Assembly (NCBI GenBank): GCA_041844835.1
Contig: JBGZBU010000026.1
Span: 9,129-73,128, forward strand
DNA from: CAUUCX01 sp041844835
Lineage (GTDB): Bacteria; Bacillota; Clostridia; Peptostreptococcales; Anaerovoracaceae
Length of the DNA stretch: 64,000 nt
Reading direction: 5' to 3'
Part shown: one piece after another, positions 26,992 to 35,233 of the stretch
How the letters are laid out: each line of letters opens with the position of its first letter
Numbering within the stretch: the stretch's first letter is position 1
Translations under genes and position numbers: made by a program
The notes under the pieces: generated by a model
The model's database searches: none
What the model was told of the DNA's origin: nothing
The model's input: the letters and a program-made list of their open reading frames with translations, nothing else

Positions 26992-28866
26992 TCAATCTAC
27001 GCCTTTCATGCCGCGAATCGGCGCCGTCGGCAGGATTATCTTGAACAGAGAGCCCTCGCCTATAACGCTCTCTACCTCCATATATCCGTCGTGATCTTCT
27101 ACAATCTGTTTCGTTATCGCAAGTCCGAGTCCGGTGCCGCCTTTTTCACGCGAACGCGCCTTGTCGGCTCTGAAAAAACGCTCAAATATCCTCGGCAGAT
27201 CGCTCTCGGATATCCCTATCCCATAGTCTCTTACTGAAATCATTACTTGCTTCCCGCCCGGCTTCAATATGGAGATATCAACCTCCACAATTGCGCCCTT
27301 TTTGTTATAGCGTATTGCATTGCTCAAAACATTCATGAGCACCTGTTCGATGCCGTCGCGATCCACGACCGCCTGTACGTTCATATTCTCATCATAAAGC
27401 TTGACCACCGTCTGTCCGTTCTGCTCGGCTGTCATGCGCACCTTTTCTATCGCGGTATTTACAAGCATAGCCAAATTGCGCTGCTTTTTATTCCACTGCT
27501 GCCTGTTGTTGTCAAGTTTTGAGAGTTTCAGCAAGTCTATCACCAGTCTGTTCATACGATCCGTTTCCTTGTCGATGATTTCAAGGAAATTGCGTGAAAT
27601 TTCGGGATTGTTTATCTCGTGTCCCAGCATATCTGAATTCATCAGCGTCTCGGTGTAGCTTTTAATGGTCGTGAGCGGTGTCTTCAATTCATGAGAAACA
27701 TTCGCAACAAAATCCATCTGCATATTTTCCAATCGCTGCATCTGAGTCACATCGTGAATGAGAAGAATGATCCCTATGTCCTTTCCGTCATCGTCCTGAA
27801 AACGCGTGTACCGCGCGGCATAGAGAGTATCTCCGGCATCAATGCTCTGCGCCACTGAAGAATTCTTGGATTTTTCCAGCATGGTCTTGAAATTTATCTG
27901 CTCTCCCAGCGGAGCGAACATTTCGTCAAATTTGAGATTTATCAGGGTGCCGCCTTTTTTCTTCAATATGGAAATCGCGGCGGGATTGACATGAATCACG
28001 TTTCCCCGCATATCGGTTGCGATCAAACCGCCCGCCATGTAGCGCAATATGGTTTCGAGCTTGTTTTTTTCGACGGTCATATCTCCTATGGTTTTGTCTA
28101 GCTCGGAACGCAGCATATTGAACATCATTGCAAGCTGCCCTATCTCGTCATCCGATTTCACATCAACCTCACAGCTGAAATCTCCGGCTGCCATGCGCCT
28201 TGCCTTTGCCGTCACGTCATTGATAGGCACCGTGATGCTGCGTGCAATGAAAAAGCCCAGCACTACAGTAACCAGAATCGCCAGCAATATTGCCTTTGCA
28301 ACGATTTGTGTGGATTCACTTATGGTTTTTTCGATGCTGGTCATGTCGGCTCTGACGAGCAACACCCCTTTAGCCGACTTGCTCTTGCCGCCCGATATCG
28401 GAAACGCAATATTCATAACTGGCATATCGCGCATCGCAAGCCTGACATACGATTCCGAATATCCGCTCTTACCGGTCAGCCCCCGAAATATCAGCTCATC
28501 ATCCAATACGCCTATCGCGCTTTTCTGACTGCTTTGAGCAGTAGTCGCCACGATATTCATATTTCGATCTATCACAAAAACCTCGGACTGCAGAGTTTTC
28601 CCCCATGCTTCAAGATCCGCTTTAATCTCGTTTCGATGTCCCGCAAGCGAATCATAATCCGCCATGGTTTTTAAGAGGGTTCCCTCGTTCACAATCTGCA
28701 TCAGATTGTCGCGCATCGTGTTTTTATAATACGCGTCCAGACGGCTTATCATGAAGACACCCACGATTGAAACCGCTACAAAAACGAGCAGACAGTAAAT
28801 GAGCACGATCTTCCATCTGATGCTCCTGCTTCCGGTCTTAATCTTTGTAAGCACTGCTTGACTCAT
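26992..28866 (-). CDS. walK: WalK-like sensor histidine kinase
   Basis: Membrane sensor kinase paired with WalR for cell-wall homeostasis. Domains in order: helix 1 (about 19-41), an extracytoplasmic sensor of about 145 residues, helix 2 (about 189-209), HAMP (AARRMAAGDFSCEVDVKSDDEIG), PAS (GLIATDMRGNVIHVNPAA), HisKA with the phospho-acceptor in FVANVSHELKTPL, and HATPase with VLSNAIRYNKK, DYGIGI and GGTGLGLAI. Start 28866 is preferred because GGGGA lies 9 nt upstream; an ATG at 28875 overlaps the walR stop. walHIJ are 7 kb downstream, not adjacent as in Bacillus. Confidence 0.92.
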   Translation of the reverse strand: MSQAVLTKIKTGSRSIRWKIVLIYCLLVFVAVSIVGVFMISRLDAYYKNTMRDNLMQIVNEGTLLKTMADYDSLAGHRNEIKADLEAWGKTLQSEVFVIDRNMNIVATTAQSSQKSAIGVLDDELIFRGLTGKSGYSESYVRLAMRDMPVMNIAFPISGGKSKSAKGVLLVRADMTSIEKTISESTQIVAKAILLAILVTVVLGFFIARSITVPINDVTAKARRMAAGDFSCEVDVKSDDEIGQLAMMFNMLRSELDKTIGDMTVEKNKLETILRYMAGGLIATDMRGNVIHVNPAAISILKKKGGTLINLKFDEMFAPLGEQINFKTMLEKSKNSSVAQSIDAGDTLYAARYTRFQDDDGKDIGIILLIHDVTQMQRLENMQMDFVANVSHELKTPLTTIKSYTETLMNSDMLGHEINNPEISRNFLEIIDKETDRMNRLVIDLLKLSKLDNNRQQWNKKQRNLAMLVNTAIEKVRMTAEQNGQTVVKLYDENMNVQAVVDRDGIEQVLMNVLSNAIRYNKKGAIVEVDISILKPGGKQVMISVRDYGIGISESDLPRIFERFFRADKARSREKGGTGLGLAITKQIVEDHDGYMEVESVIGEGSLFKIILPTAPIRGMKGVD

Positions 28867-28871
28867 GTCGA

Positions 28872-29573
28872 TCATTCCCCGTTAAAATAGTAGCCTATGC
28901 CGCGTTTCGTCATGATATATTTGGGTTTACTCGAATCATCCTCGACCTTCTCTCGCAATCTGCGAACCGTCACGTCCACCGTTCTTATGTCGCCGTAGTA
29001 TTGATAGCCCCATACATCTTCGAGCAGCTGTTCCCGCGAAAACACGCGATTAGGTTCATTTGCAAGGTGCCGAAACAACTCAAATTCGCGAAGCGTCAGC
29101 TCCAGCGGCTTGCCGTTTTTGCGCAGCTCGTACCTGTTCATATCTATCTCGAGGCTGCTTATAGCAGTCAGCTTTGCAGGACTGTCTTTCATTTCCGCCA
29201 TGAAATCGGTGCGTCTGATATTTGCATTGATTCTTGCTATGAGCTCCCGCATGCTGAACGGTTTTGTAATGTAATCGTCCGCACCGAGTTCCAAACCCAA
29301 TACTTTGTCCACCTCTTCTTCCTTTGCGGTCAAAATGATTATGGGAACGTTGTTATTTTTTGCACGCACTCTCTTGCAGACTTCAAAGCCGTCGATTTTG
29401 GGAAGCATTACATCTAAAAGGATCAAATCGGGATCATGCTGCTCCGCCTTTTGCAAGGCATCTTCGCCATCATACGCCACAAGCGCCGAAAATCCCTGGC
29501 TCTCGATATTAAATTTAATAATATCGGAAATAGCCACTTCATCTTCAACTATAAGGACTGTTTTCTCTTTCAT
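28872..29573 (-). CDS. walR: WalR-like response regulator
   Basis: A 233-residue OmpR-family regulator. The receiver has the acidic pocket VEDE, the phospho-acceptor in LILLDVMLP and the lysine in ITKPFSM. The winged helix has LTLREFELFRHLANEPNRVF and VDVTVRRLREKVEDD, close to WalR of other Firmicutes. GGAGGGGGG lies before the ATG. It is the first gene of the pair and lies 66 bp after the M23 peptidase gene, with no obvious promoter between. Confidence 0.94.
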   Translation of the reverse strand: MKEKTVLIVEDEVAISDIIKFNIESQGFSALVAYDGEDALQKAEQHDPDLILLDVMLPKIDGFEVCKRVRAKNNNVPIIILTAKEEEVDKVLGLELGADDYITKPFSMRELIARINANIRRTDFMAEMKDSPAKLTAISSLEIDMNRYELRKNGKPLELTLREFELFRHLANEPNRVFSREQLLEDVWGYQYYGDIRTVDVTVRRLREKVEDDSSKPKYIMTKRGIGYYFNGE

Positions 29574-29639
29574 AATACCCCCCTCCGTTTCGCTGAATTA
29601 CAAACTGACGACATGAAAACACTAAAATTTTCTGTAACC

Positions 29640-31835
29640 TCACCTGGTATATTTATCCGGATTTACCGGAACTCCGCCTTTTTGTATCTCATAATGACAA
29701 TGCGGGCCTGTGCTCCTTCCCGTATTTCCTACATTTGCGATATGCTGCCCCTTGTACACTCTTGTGCCGGGACTTACCAATATTTTGCTGCAGTGCGCAT
29801 ATATCGAAACAAAACCGTTTCCGTGATTTATCTTGACTACATATCCGTACGAGCCGTGATAGCCCGCCTGCACCACCGTTCCGCCGTCGGCAGCTTTGAT
29901 CGGGGTACCCACGGGGGCCGCCAAATCGATACCGTTATGCATTCTGCCCCAACGTTTGCCGAATCCTGAAGATCTGCGTCCGTTCAGCGGCCAAGAGAAA
30001 GAGCCGGATCCGTATGTTGACGGTTTCGCTTTGGTTCCCACGTATACGACCTCTGTGACGGGCGAGCTTGCGGTCTTCGCCTCAAGCTCGATTTTTGCAA
30101 TCTCCACACCGTTATGCCTTACTATTTTTGCTTTGACGTTGCGTACTCCGGCAACACCCGCGCGATGCACTTTGCGCTCGCCTTTAAATATACTGTCACT
30201 TTCCTTGTATTCGATCTCATATGGCAGCGCCTCGTCGTAATTCGCAATTTCAATCGTCTGCAGCGTAAGCATCGGGACGCTTACAGGCACCACTATGCGC
30301 TGCCCCACAATCAGCTGCTCGGGATTCGCATCGGGATTTAATTTTTGCAGCTTGATTATATTTATTCCATATTCCGCGGCTATACCTGCCAAAGTATCTC
30401 CGCCCACAACATAATGATTTATTTTTTTCTCGCCGCCCGTCATACAGTGATTTATGGCTTCATCAATCCGCATTATATCTCCCAAGCTTGCATCAATCCA
30501 TTTGTATTTGATATTCTCAGCGAATTTGATTTTTTCGTATTTCACGTTTTCACTGTCCGCCATATACATTTTTTTTACGGTATTTATGAATTTTTTCGCC
30601 GCAGTCTTATTATTAAATACCGCCACCTTTTTCCCGTCGGCATAGATCGCATACGCGCGCACGCTCATGTCCCGCATATATGTCAATTTCGTCAGTACAT
30701 CTTCAGGAGAATCAACACCGGAAGACATGTTGAAAACACGCCTGAATTCTATATCCTTGCGCGGATTGATCGCGATTTCCGCGTCATATTCCCGAGAAAG
30801 CTCGGAACTTATGAGATCCAAAACGCTGTACACATCTTCGTGCTGCCGCACTTTCCCCAGAACTTTGCCGTTATACGAATACTCATATGCCGTCAGCTGC
30901 GTTGCGAGTGAAATAATTATCAACACAATTATAAAAGTCGCCGTTGCCGCATGAAAAACGATCCCCTTGTTTTTATCGAGCCACTGTTTTGACAGATTAT
31001 AGGCGGACGCTATTCGGTTTCTTAAGCGCAAAAAAGTGGATTCCAGCTTATTTATGCTCTCGTCGAAACCGTCAACTATACTTGTTACGATCGCTGAAAT
31101 GCGCGCATCTCGCCGCCAAAACTCCCGTGATAAAATCTTAAATTTAATTCTTGCGATCCTTGTACGCCTGCTGAATTTAACATATGTGTCGGGATGTTTT
31201 CTGCTCAGACATTCCACAATTTTCCCCGCTACAAATCCCGCTTTTTCTTTGATCGCTTTTTCAGCCCTGCCACTTGCATCAAGGAGCCGATTCTGCACCA
31301 TTTCAAGTCTTGAATGCGGCGGGATCGCCTCTTCCACTTCCGCATCGATAAAATCGGCTATTGACATCTGTCCGTCGAGTTTGATCGGCAGATCCGGGAA
31401 CTCTTCATCCGAATCGATGGAATCAGCGAATCTTTCATATTCATCGCCATCTGGAAGCTCGTAGCGCAGTCTCATTTTAATACTGTTGCTCTCCGCCTCA
31501 GCGGCAGCCTCGTCACGTTTTTCGCGCCTTGCCTGCTGTCGCTCGCGCAGCCCCTCACGCTGTATTTCAAGTTCCGCCTGCATCTTGTCTATTCCGGAAA
31601 AACTTTCATGACGAAGGCGTACCAAATGGCTGTCCACCTTTTTTTGCAAGTCGGACTTAACCTCCTGCCTGGTCGGACCGTCTCTGAAATCTTTGAGAGG
31701 ATCGGGATTGAAAAAATGTTTTACGGCAGCAAGCAATCCGCCCCGCTGCCTGATCTTTTTTTTGCGGTTCCACGTTCCCATATCATCAACTTTATCTGTA
31801 TTTTTTTTCGTTTTTCTTTCTATGATTTTTGCCAT
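29640..31835 (-). CDS. LysM-G5-M23 cell-wall peptidase with a long cytoplasmic N-terminus
   Basis: A 731-residue envelope protein. Residues 1-290 are charged and apparently cytoplasmic, then comes one membrane helix (about 292-315). Outside lie a LysM fold (about 474-518, DTLAGIAAEYGI), a G5-like beta domain (about 525-602) and a C-terminal M23 domain (about 628-725) with zinc ligands H633, D637 and H714. It should cleave peptide cross-links in peptidoglycan. Peptidases next to walRK are often under WalR control (family knowledge). The 290-residue cytoplasmic part is unusual. It starts within the last codons of the DnaD gene. Confidence 0.88.
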   Translation of the reverse strand: MAKIIERKTKKNTDKVDDMGTWNRKKKIRQRGGLLAAVKHFFNPDPLKDFRDGPTRQEVKSDLQKKVDSHLVRLRHESFSGIDKMQAELEIQREGLRERQQARREKRDEAAAEAESNSIKMRLRYELPDGDEYERFADSIDSDEEFPDLPIKLDGQMSIADFIDAEVEEAIPPHSRLEMVQNRLLDASGRAEKAIKEKAGFVAGKIVECLSRKHPDTYVKFSRRTRIARIKFKILSREFWRRDARISAIVTSIVDGFDESINKLESTFLRLRNRIASAYNLSKQWLDKNKGIVFHAATATFIIVLIIISLATQLTAYEYSYNGKVLGKVRQHEDVYSVLDLISSELSREYDAEIAINPRKDIEFRRVFNMSSGVDSPEDVLTKLTYMRDMSVRAYAIYADGKKVAVFNNKTAAKKFINTVKKMYMADSENVKYEKIKFAENIKYKWIDASLGDIMRIDEAINHCMTGGEKKINHYVVGGDTLAGIAAEYGINIIKLQKLNPDANPEQLIVGQRIVVPVSVPMLTLQTIEIANYDEALPYEIEYKESDSIFKGERKVHRAGVAGVRNVKAKIVRHNGVEIAKIELEAKTASSPVTEVVYVGTKAKPSTYGSGSFSWPLNGRRSSGFGKRWGRMHNGIDLAAPVGTPIKAADGGTVVQAGYHGSYGYVVKINHGNGFVSIYAHCSKILVSPGTRVYKGQHIANVGNTGRSTGPHCHYEIQKGGVPVNPDKYTR

Positions 31836-33091
31836 TCCACAGCCTCATTCAATACGCGATTGAAACAGATGCATTTCGCACCCTCATCATTTTTCCCCGT
31901 ATCGTTACAAATCGGGCAACTGTACTGAATATCCAAATAATTATCGTCTACGCCCTCAGATTTGAGTATTCTTTTTTCCTCAAATCTGAGCGCTTCAATT
32001 TCCTTCTCCAATTCCTGTATGCGGTCGTCGGTACCCACTCCGCCGCGCCGTATCATTCTGCGTGTCAATTCCATGGTATCTTTTCTAATCTGTTCGCGCA
32101 TTTGCTTCAAAAGCGGGTGCTTGGCATACATGGCGGTTCGCCTTTGCTCAAGCTCTTTTTTCGCCTTGGTGCGCAAATACTCATAATAGCGTTCAGCCGC
32201 CTCATCAAAATTCGCCACCGCAGGAGCGGGTTGATTCCGGACGGCTTGTGCGTCCTGCCTCATTCCGCGTATAACCTTATCAACGTAGTTTATATTGGGA
32301 TTTGATATCCCGCTGGTTTTGGCGCATGCGGAGATGACATCGTCAAGACTCATACCAAGATCATCGAACCACACATCCATGATATTGCGTTCGTTCTCCG
32401 TCGGATTCCGCGAAAATCCGAGAGCCCTGAAAATGCGCTTGTAATTATAATATTTCCCTTCGATTCCCGTCAGGTATTCTTCGACATCCGCTTTTGTCTT
32501 TAACCCCTGCCTGACCCAGTCACAAATTATTCTCGCGGTGTAATTGACATTATCCACGTTTTTTTCTTTTTTGGTGTAGGCATAAGCGACGGAGATCAAC
32601 TCGGGAGCAGCTCCTTCGTCCGATATAAGCGCAAGTATCTGCTTTATCTCATTGCTGGAAAGCATTCGTCCCAAAACGCGCTCTATATAATCAAACATTT
32701 TGCTTATCGCCTCGTTATCCATGAGTACCTTTGCGCTTGAAACGAAACCGTCCTCATGTTCCTCCGCCTGTATCCCGTACAGACTGTCTTTCTTGCTGAG
32801 AAATTCTACATCATATGAAAAATCGGAAGCTTCGGAAATATATATTTTTTTTATTAAATTCTTTTGCTCCCAGTAATTCCAAGCCTTCAAGACGTCTTCG
32901 ACTTCAAGCTCACAGCGTTTTGCTATTTCCTGATTGCTCATTTTTCCGCCCACGCCGGCATCCATGAGCCCCAGCAAAAATACCTTGACGTAATCCCCGG
33001 GCGCGGCGGGCATGTATTCATTTATAAATATGTTCTCCACCTCGGTATCGACGAGATAGACTTCTTTACAGATGCGCTTTGAAAAACCCAT
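31820..33091 (-). CDS. DnaD-domain replication protein with DnaI-like zinc tail
   Basis: A 423-residue replication initiation protein. The N-terminal winged-helix part includes GDYVKVFLLGLMDAGV and MSNQEIAKRCELEVEDVLKA. The DnaD/DnaB2 region has YIERVLGRMLSSNEIKQILA. The last 90 residues are a coiled coil and a zinc motif CPICNDTGKNDEGAKCICF, which resembles the N-terminal domain of the DnaI/DnaC helicase loader, but no AAA+ domain follows. It lies 150 bp after the DnaB helicase gene, so a helicase-loading role fits. The ribosome site is weak. Confidence 0.82.
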   Translation of the reverse strand: MGFSKRICKEVYLVDTEVENIFINEYMPAAPGDYVKVFLLGLMDAGVGGKMSNQEIAKRCELEVEDVLKAWNYWEQKNLIKKIYISEASDFSYDVEFLSKKDSLYGIQAEEHEDGFVSSAKVLMDNEAISKMFDYIERVLGRMLSSNEIKQILALISDEGAAPELISVAYAYTKKEKNVDNVNYTARIICDWVRQGLKTKADVEEYLTGIEGKYYNYKRIFRALGFSRNPTENERNIMDVWFDDLGMSLDDVISACAKTSGISNPNINYVDKVIRGMRQDAQAVRNQPAPAVANFDEAAERYYEYLRTKAKKELEQRRTAMYAKHPLLKQMREQIRKDTMELTRRMIRRGGVGTDDRIQELEKEIEALRFEEKRILKSEGVDDNYLDIQYSCPICNDTGKNDEGAKCICFNRVLNEAVEWQKS

Positions 33092-33243
33092 AGTTTGTCA
33101 TTCCAATCATACAAAACCCAAATTACAACTATTTATATTTTTTACAACTTATGCTTTTTACAAGCATTTTCAATTATTCACGACATTTACAGCCATGTAA
33201 ACAAATCGCAGTTATCAAACTGCACTTACTAAAATATTAAAAT

Positions 33244-34725
33244 TTAGAATGGAAGATCGTCCAGGGACTGCTCGTCGATTAAATTTGTTCCGAGTCTTGT
33301 CTGTTCCTGCGACTCCTGCGGCGGTGCGCCGAAATCCTCATATTCTTCACTTTCAAATGGGGATGCCCCCTCATTTTGCGCAATAGGCACGTCAATGGCA
33401 CCGTCGAGTTTGCTGAGATTGCCGAATCTTGTACATCTGTCCAGCCAAGCGAGGGAAATCTTCCCCGTTGCGCCGTTTCTGTGTTTTGCGATTATTACAT
33501 CGCAGACCCCTTTACTTTTTGATTTTTCCTTGTTGTAGTATTCATCTCTGTACATCATTAGTACAATGTCGGCATCCTGCTCTATCGACCCCGATTCTCT
33601 CAAATCCGACAGCATCGGTTCATGACTTGAACGCTGCTCCGGCGCTCTTGACAACTGCGACAGCACAATCACGGGGCATTCCATCTCGCGTGCAAGCTGC
33701 TTTAATGAGCGCGAAATCTTGCTTATTTCGTTTTGACGATTCTCCGTACGCTCGTCCAAAGACATGAGCTGCAGATAATCGATAACAACAAGATCAAGGC
33801 CTTTTTCCGCTTTCAGCCTGCGGCATTTGTTTTTCATTTCCATGATGCTTATCGCGGAGTTGTCGTCAATGAATATGTTTGCCCTGCTCAAACTTTGTGC
33901 TGCATTCGCAAGATCGGCATATTCCATATCTTCCAGCTCGCCGCGCTTTATTTTTGCTATGTCAAGCCTGGATTCCATAGCAAGCAAACGTTCCCCAAGC
34001 TGCGTTTTGTCCATCTCAATACTGAAAACGAGCACCGTGGCATTCTGTGAAAGAGCCGTCTGCAACGCTATATTGAGCGCAAATGCCGTCTTCCCCATTG
34101 ACGGTCGCGCAGCGAGTATTATTAAATCCGATCGCTGCAAACCGCCGGTATATCTGTCAAGATCCGTAAATCCCGTGGGCAGTCCCGTAATTCCTCCACC
34201 GCTGCTCATCGCCTGCTCCACCTTGTTAAGATTTGTTTCTATTACTCCGGCGATGGAAAAATAATCATTGGACTGCCCCTCCTGCGCAATGGAAAGTATT
34301 TGCTGCTCCGAAAAATCCAGCACTTGATTCGCATCCGTTTTCGCGGCAAAGCTTCGCTCCATTATTTCAGATGACGCCGAAATCAAATTGCGCAGAATCG
34401 CTTTTTCCAGTACTATTTTCGCATATTCGCCGACATTTGCGGTTGACGGCACATCGGAGGACAGCACGGCAATATAAGCTCTGCCGCCGACCATTTCCAA
34501 AGTTCTGCGCTTTTTCAACTCTTCCGAGACCGTAACAGCATCAACGGGCTGCGATTTCAGATTCAGCTGCAGCATTGCGTCAAATATCTCGCGATGTGCT
34601 TCTTTGTAGAAATGATTCGATTTTATAAGTCCCATCGCCTCGTACATCGCATCGCGGCTGAGCAGTGCGGCTCCCAGAACGGAACGCTCGGCATCATCGC
34701 TGTGCGGCGGAATTCGCTCCCTCAT
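33244..34725 (-). CDS. dnaB: Replicative DNA helicase DnaB
   Basis: A 493-residue hexameric helicase. The N-terminal domain begins IPPHSDDAERSVLGAALLS. The RecA-like core has Walker A (LAARPSMGKTAFALNIA), Walker B (LDLVVIDYLQLM) and RSLKQLAREMECPVIVLSQL. The end, DEQSLDDLPF, resembles the SSB-like acidic tail of some helicases. The ATG at 34725 overlaps the rplI stop (ATGA); an earlier in-frame start lies inside rplI. The rpsF-ssb-rpsR-gdpP-rplI-dnaB order is the usual Firmicutes one. Confidence 0.96.
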   Translation of the reverse strand: MRERIPPHSDDAERSVLGAALLSRDAMYEAMGLIKSNHFYKEAHREIFDAMLQLNLKSQPVDAVTVSEELKKRRTLEMVGGRAYIAVLSSDVPSTANVGEYAKIVLEKAILRNLISASSEIMERSFAAKTDANQVLDFSEQQILSIAQEGQSNDYFSIAGVIETNLNKVEQAMSSGGGITGLPTGFTDLDRYTGGLQRSDLIILAARPSMGKTAFALNIALQTALSQNATVLVFSIEMDKTQLGERLLAMESRLDIAKIKRGELEDMEYADLANAAQSLSRANIFIDDNSAISIMEMKNKCRRLKAEKGLDLVVIDYLQLMSLDERTENRQNEISKISRSLKQLAREMECPVIVLSQLSRAPEQRSSHEPMLSDLRESGSIEQDADIVLMMYRDEYYNKEKSKSKGVCDVIIAKHRNGATGKISLAWLDRCTRFGNLSKLDGAIDVPIAQNEGASPFESEEYEDFGAPPQESQEQTRLGTNLIDEQSLDDLPF

Positions 34726-35168
34726 ATTCTCACCACTTTTAAAGACAATTTCGCGCAAACGTCCCCATAGATCTTCAATTCCGCGCTATGTGACCCCAGA
34801 TCCTTGATCGGCGCATCAAGCTGCAATTTTTTTCTGTCCACATCTATTCCCATTTGAGATTTGATCGCATCAGCCACATCCATATTGGTAATGGAACCGA
34901 ACAGACGCTCTCCCTCACCCGCTTTCGCTTTTATCTCTATCTCCGTCTTTTCGAGACGCGCTTTCAGCTCTTCCGCACTTGCAATATCCGCAAGATGTTT
35001 TTCCGCAAGCAGTTCCTTTTGCTTTTCCAAATTGCGCACATTCCCCTCCGTAGCCTCTTTTGCAAAACCGCCGGGTATGAGCCTGTTCCTCGCATAGCCG
35101 TCCTTTACTTTTACAACTTCTCCCGCTTTTCCGGTACCTTTAACGTCTTTTAACAATATAACTATCAT
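34722..35168 (-). CDS. rplI: 50S ribosomal protein L9
   Basis: A 148-residue protein with the conserved start MIVILLKDVKGTGKAGEVVKVKDGYARN, here given as positions 1-28, and the long helix linking two globular domains. GGAGGT is 6 nt before the ATG. The stop overlaps the dnaB start. Confidence 0.96.
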   Translation of the reverse strand: MIVILLKDVKGTGKAGEVVKVKDGYARNRLIPGGFAKEATEGNVRNLEKQKELLAEKHLADIASAEELKARLEKTEIEIKAKAGEGERLFGSITNMDVADAIKSQMGIDVDRKKLQLDAPIKDLGSHSAELKIYGDVCAKLSLKVVRI

Positions 35169-35233
35169 AATATACCTCCATGATATGAATCGGGAACTGT
35201 CATCATCCGCATTTTTAAGGAAATGCTCTCCAT

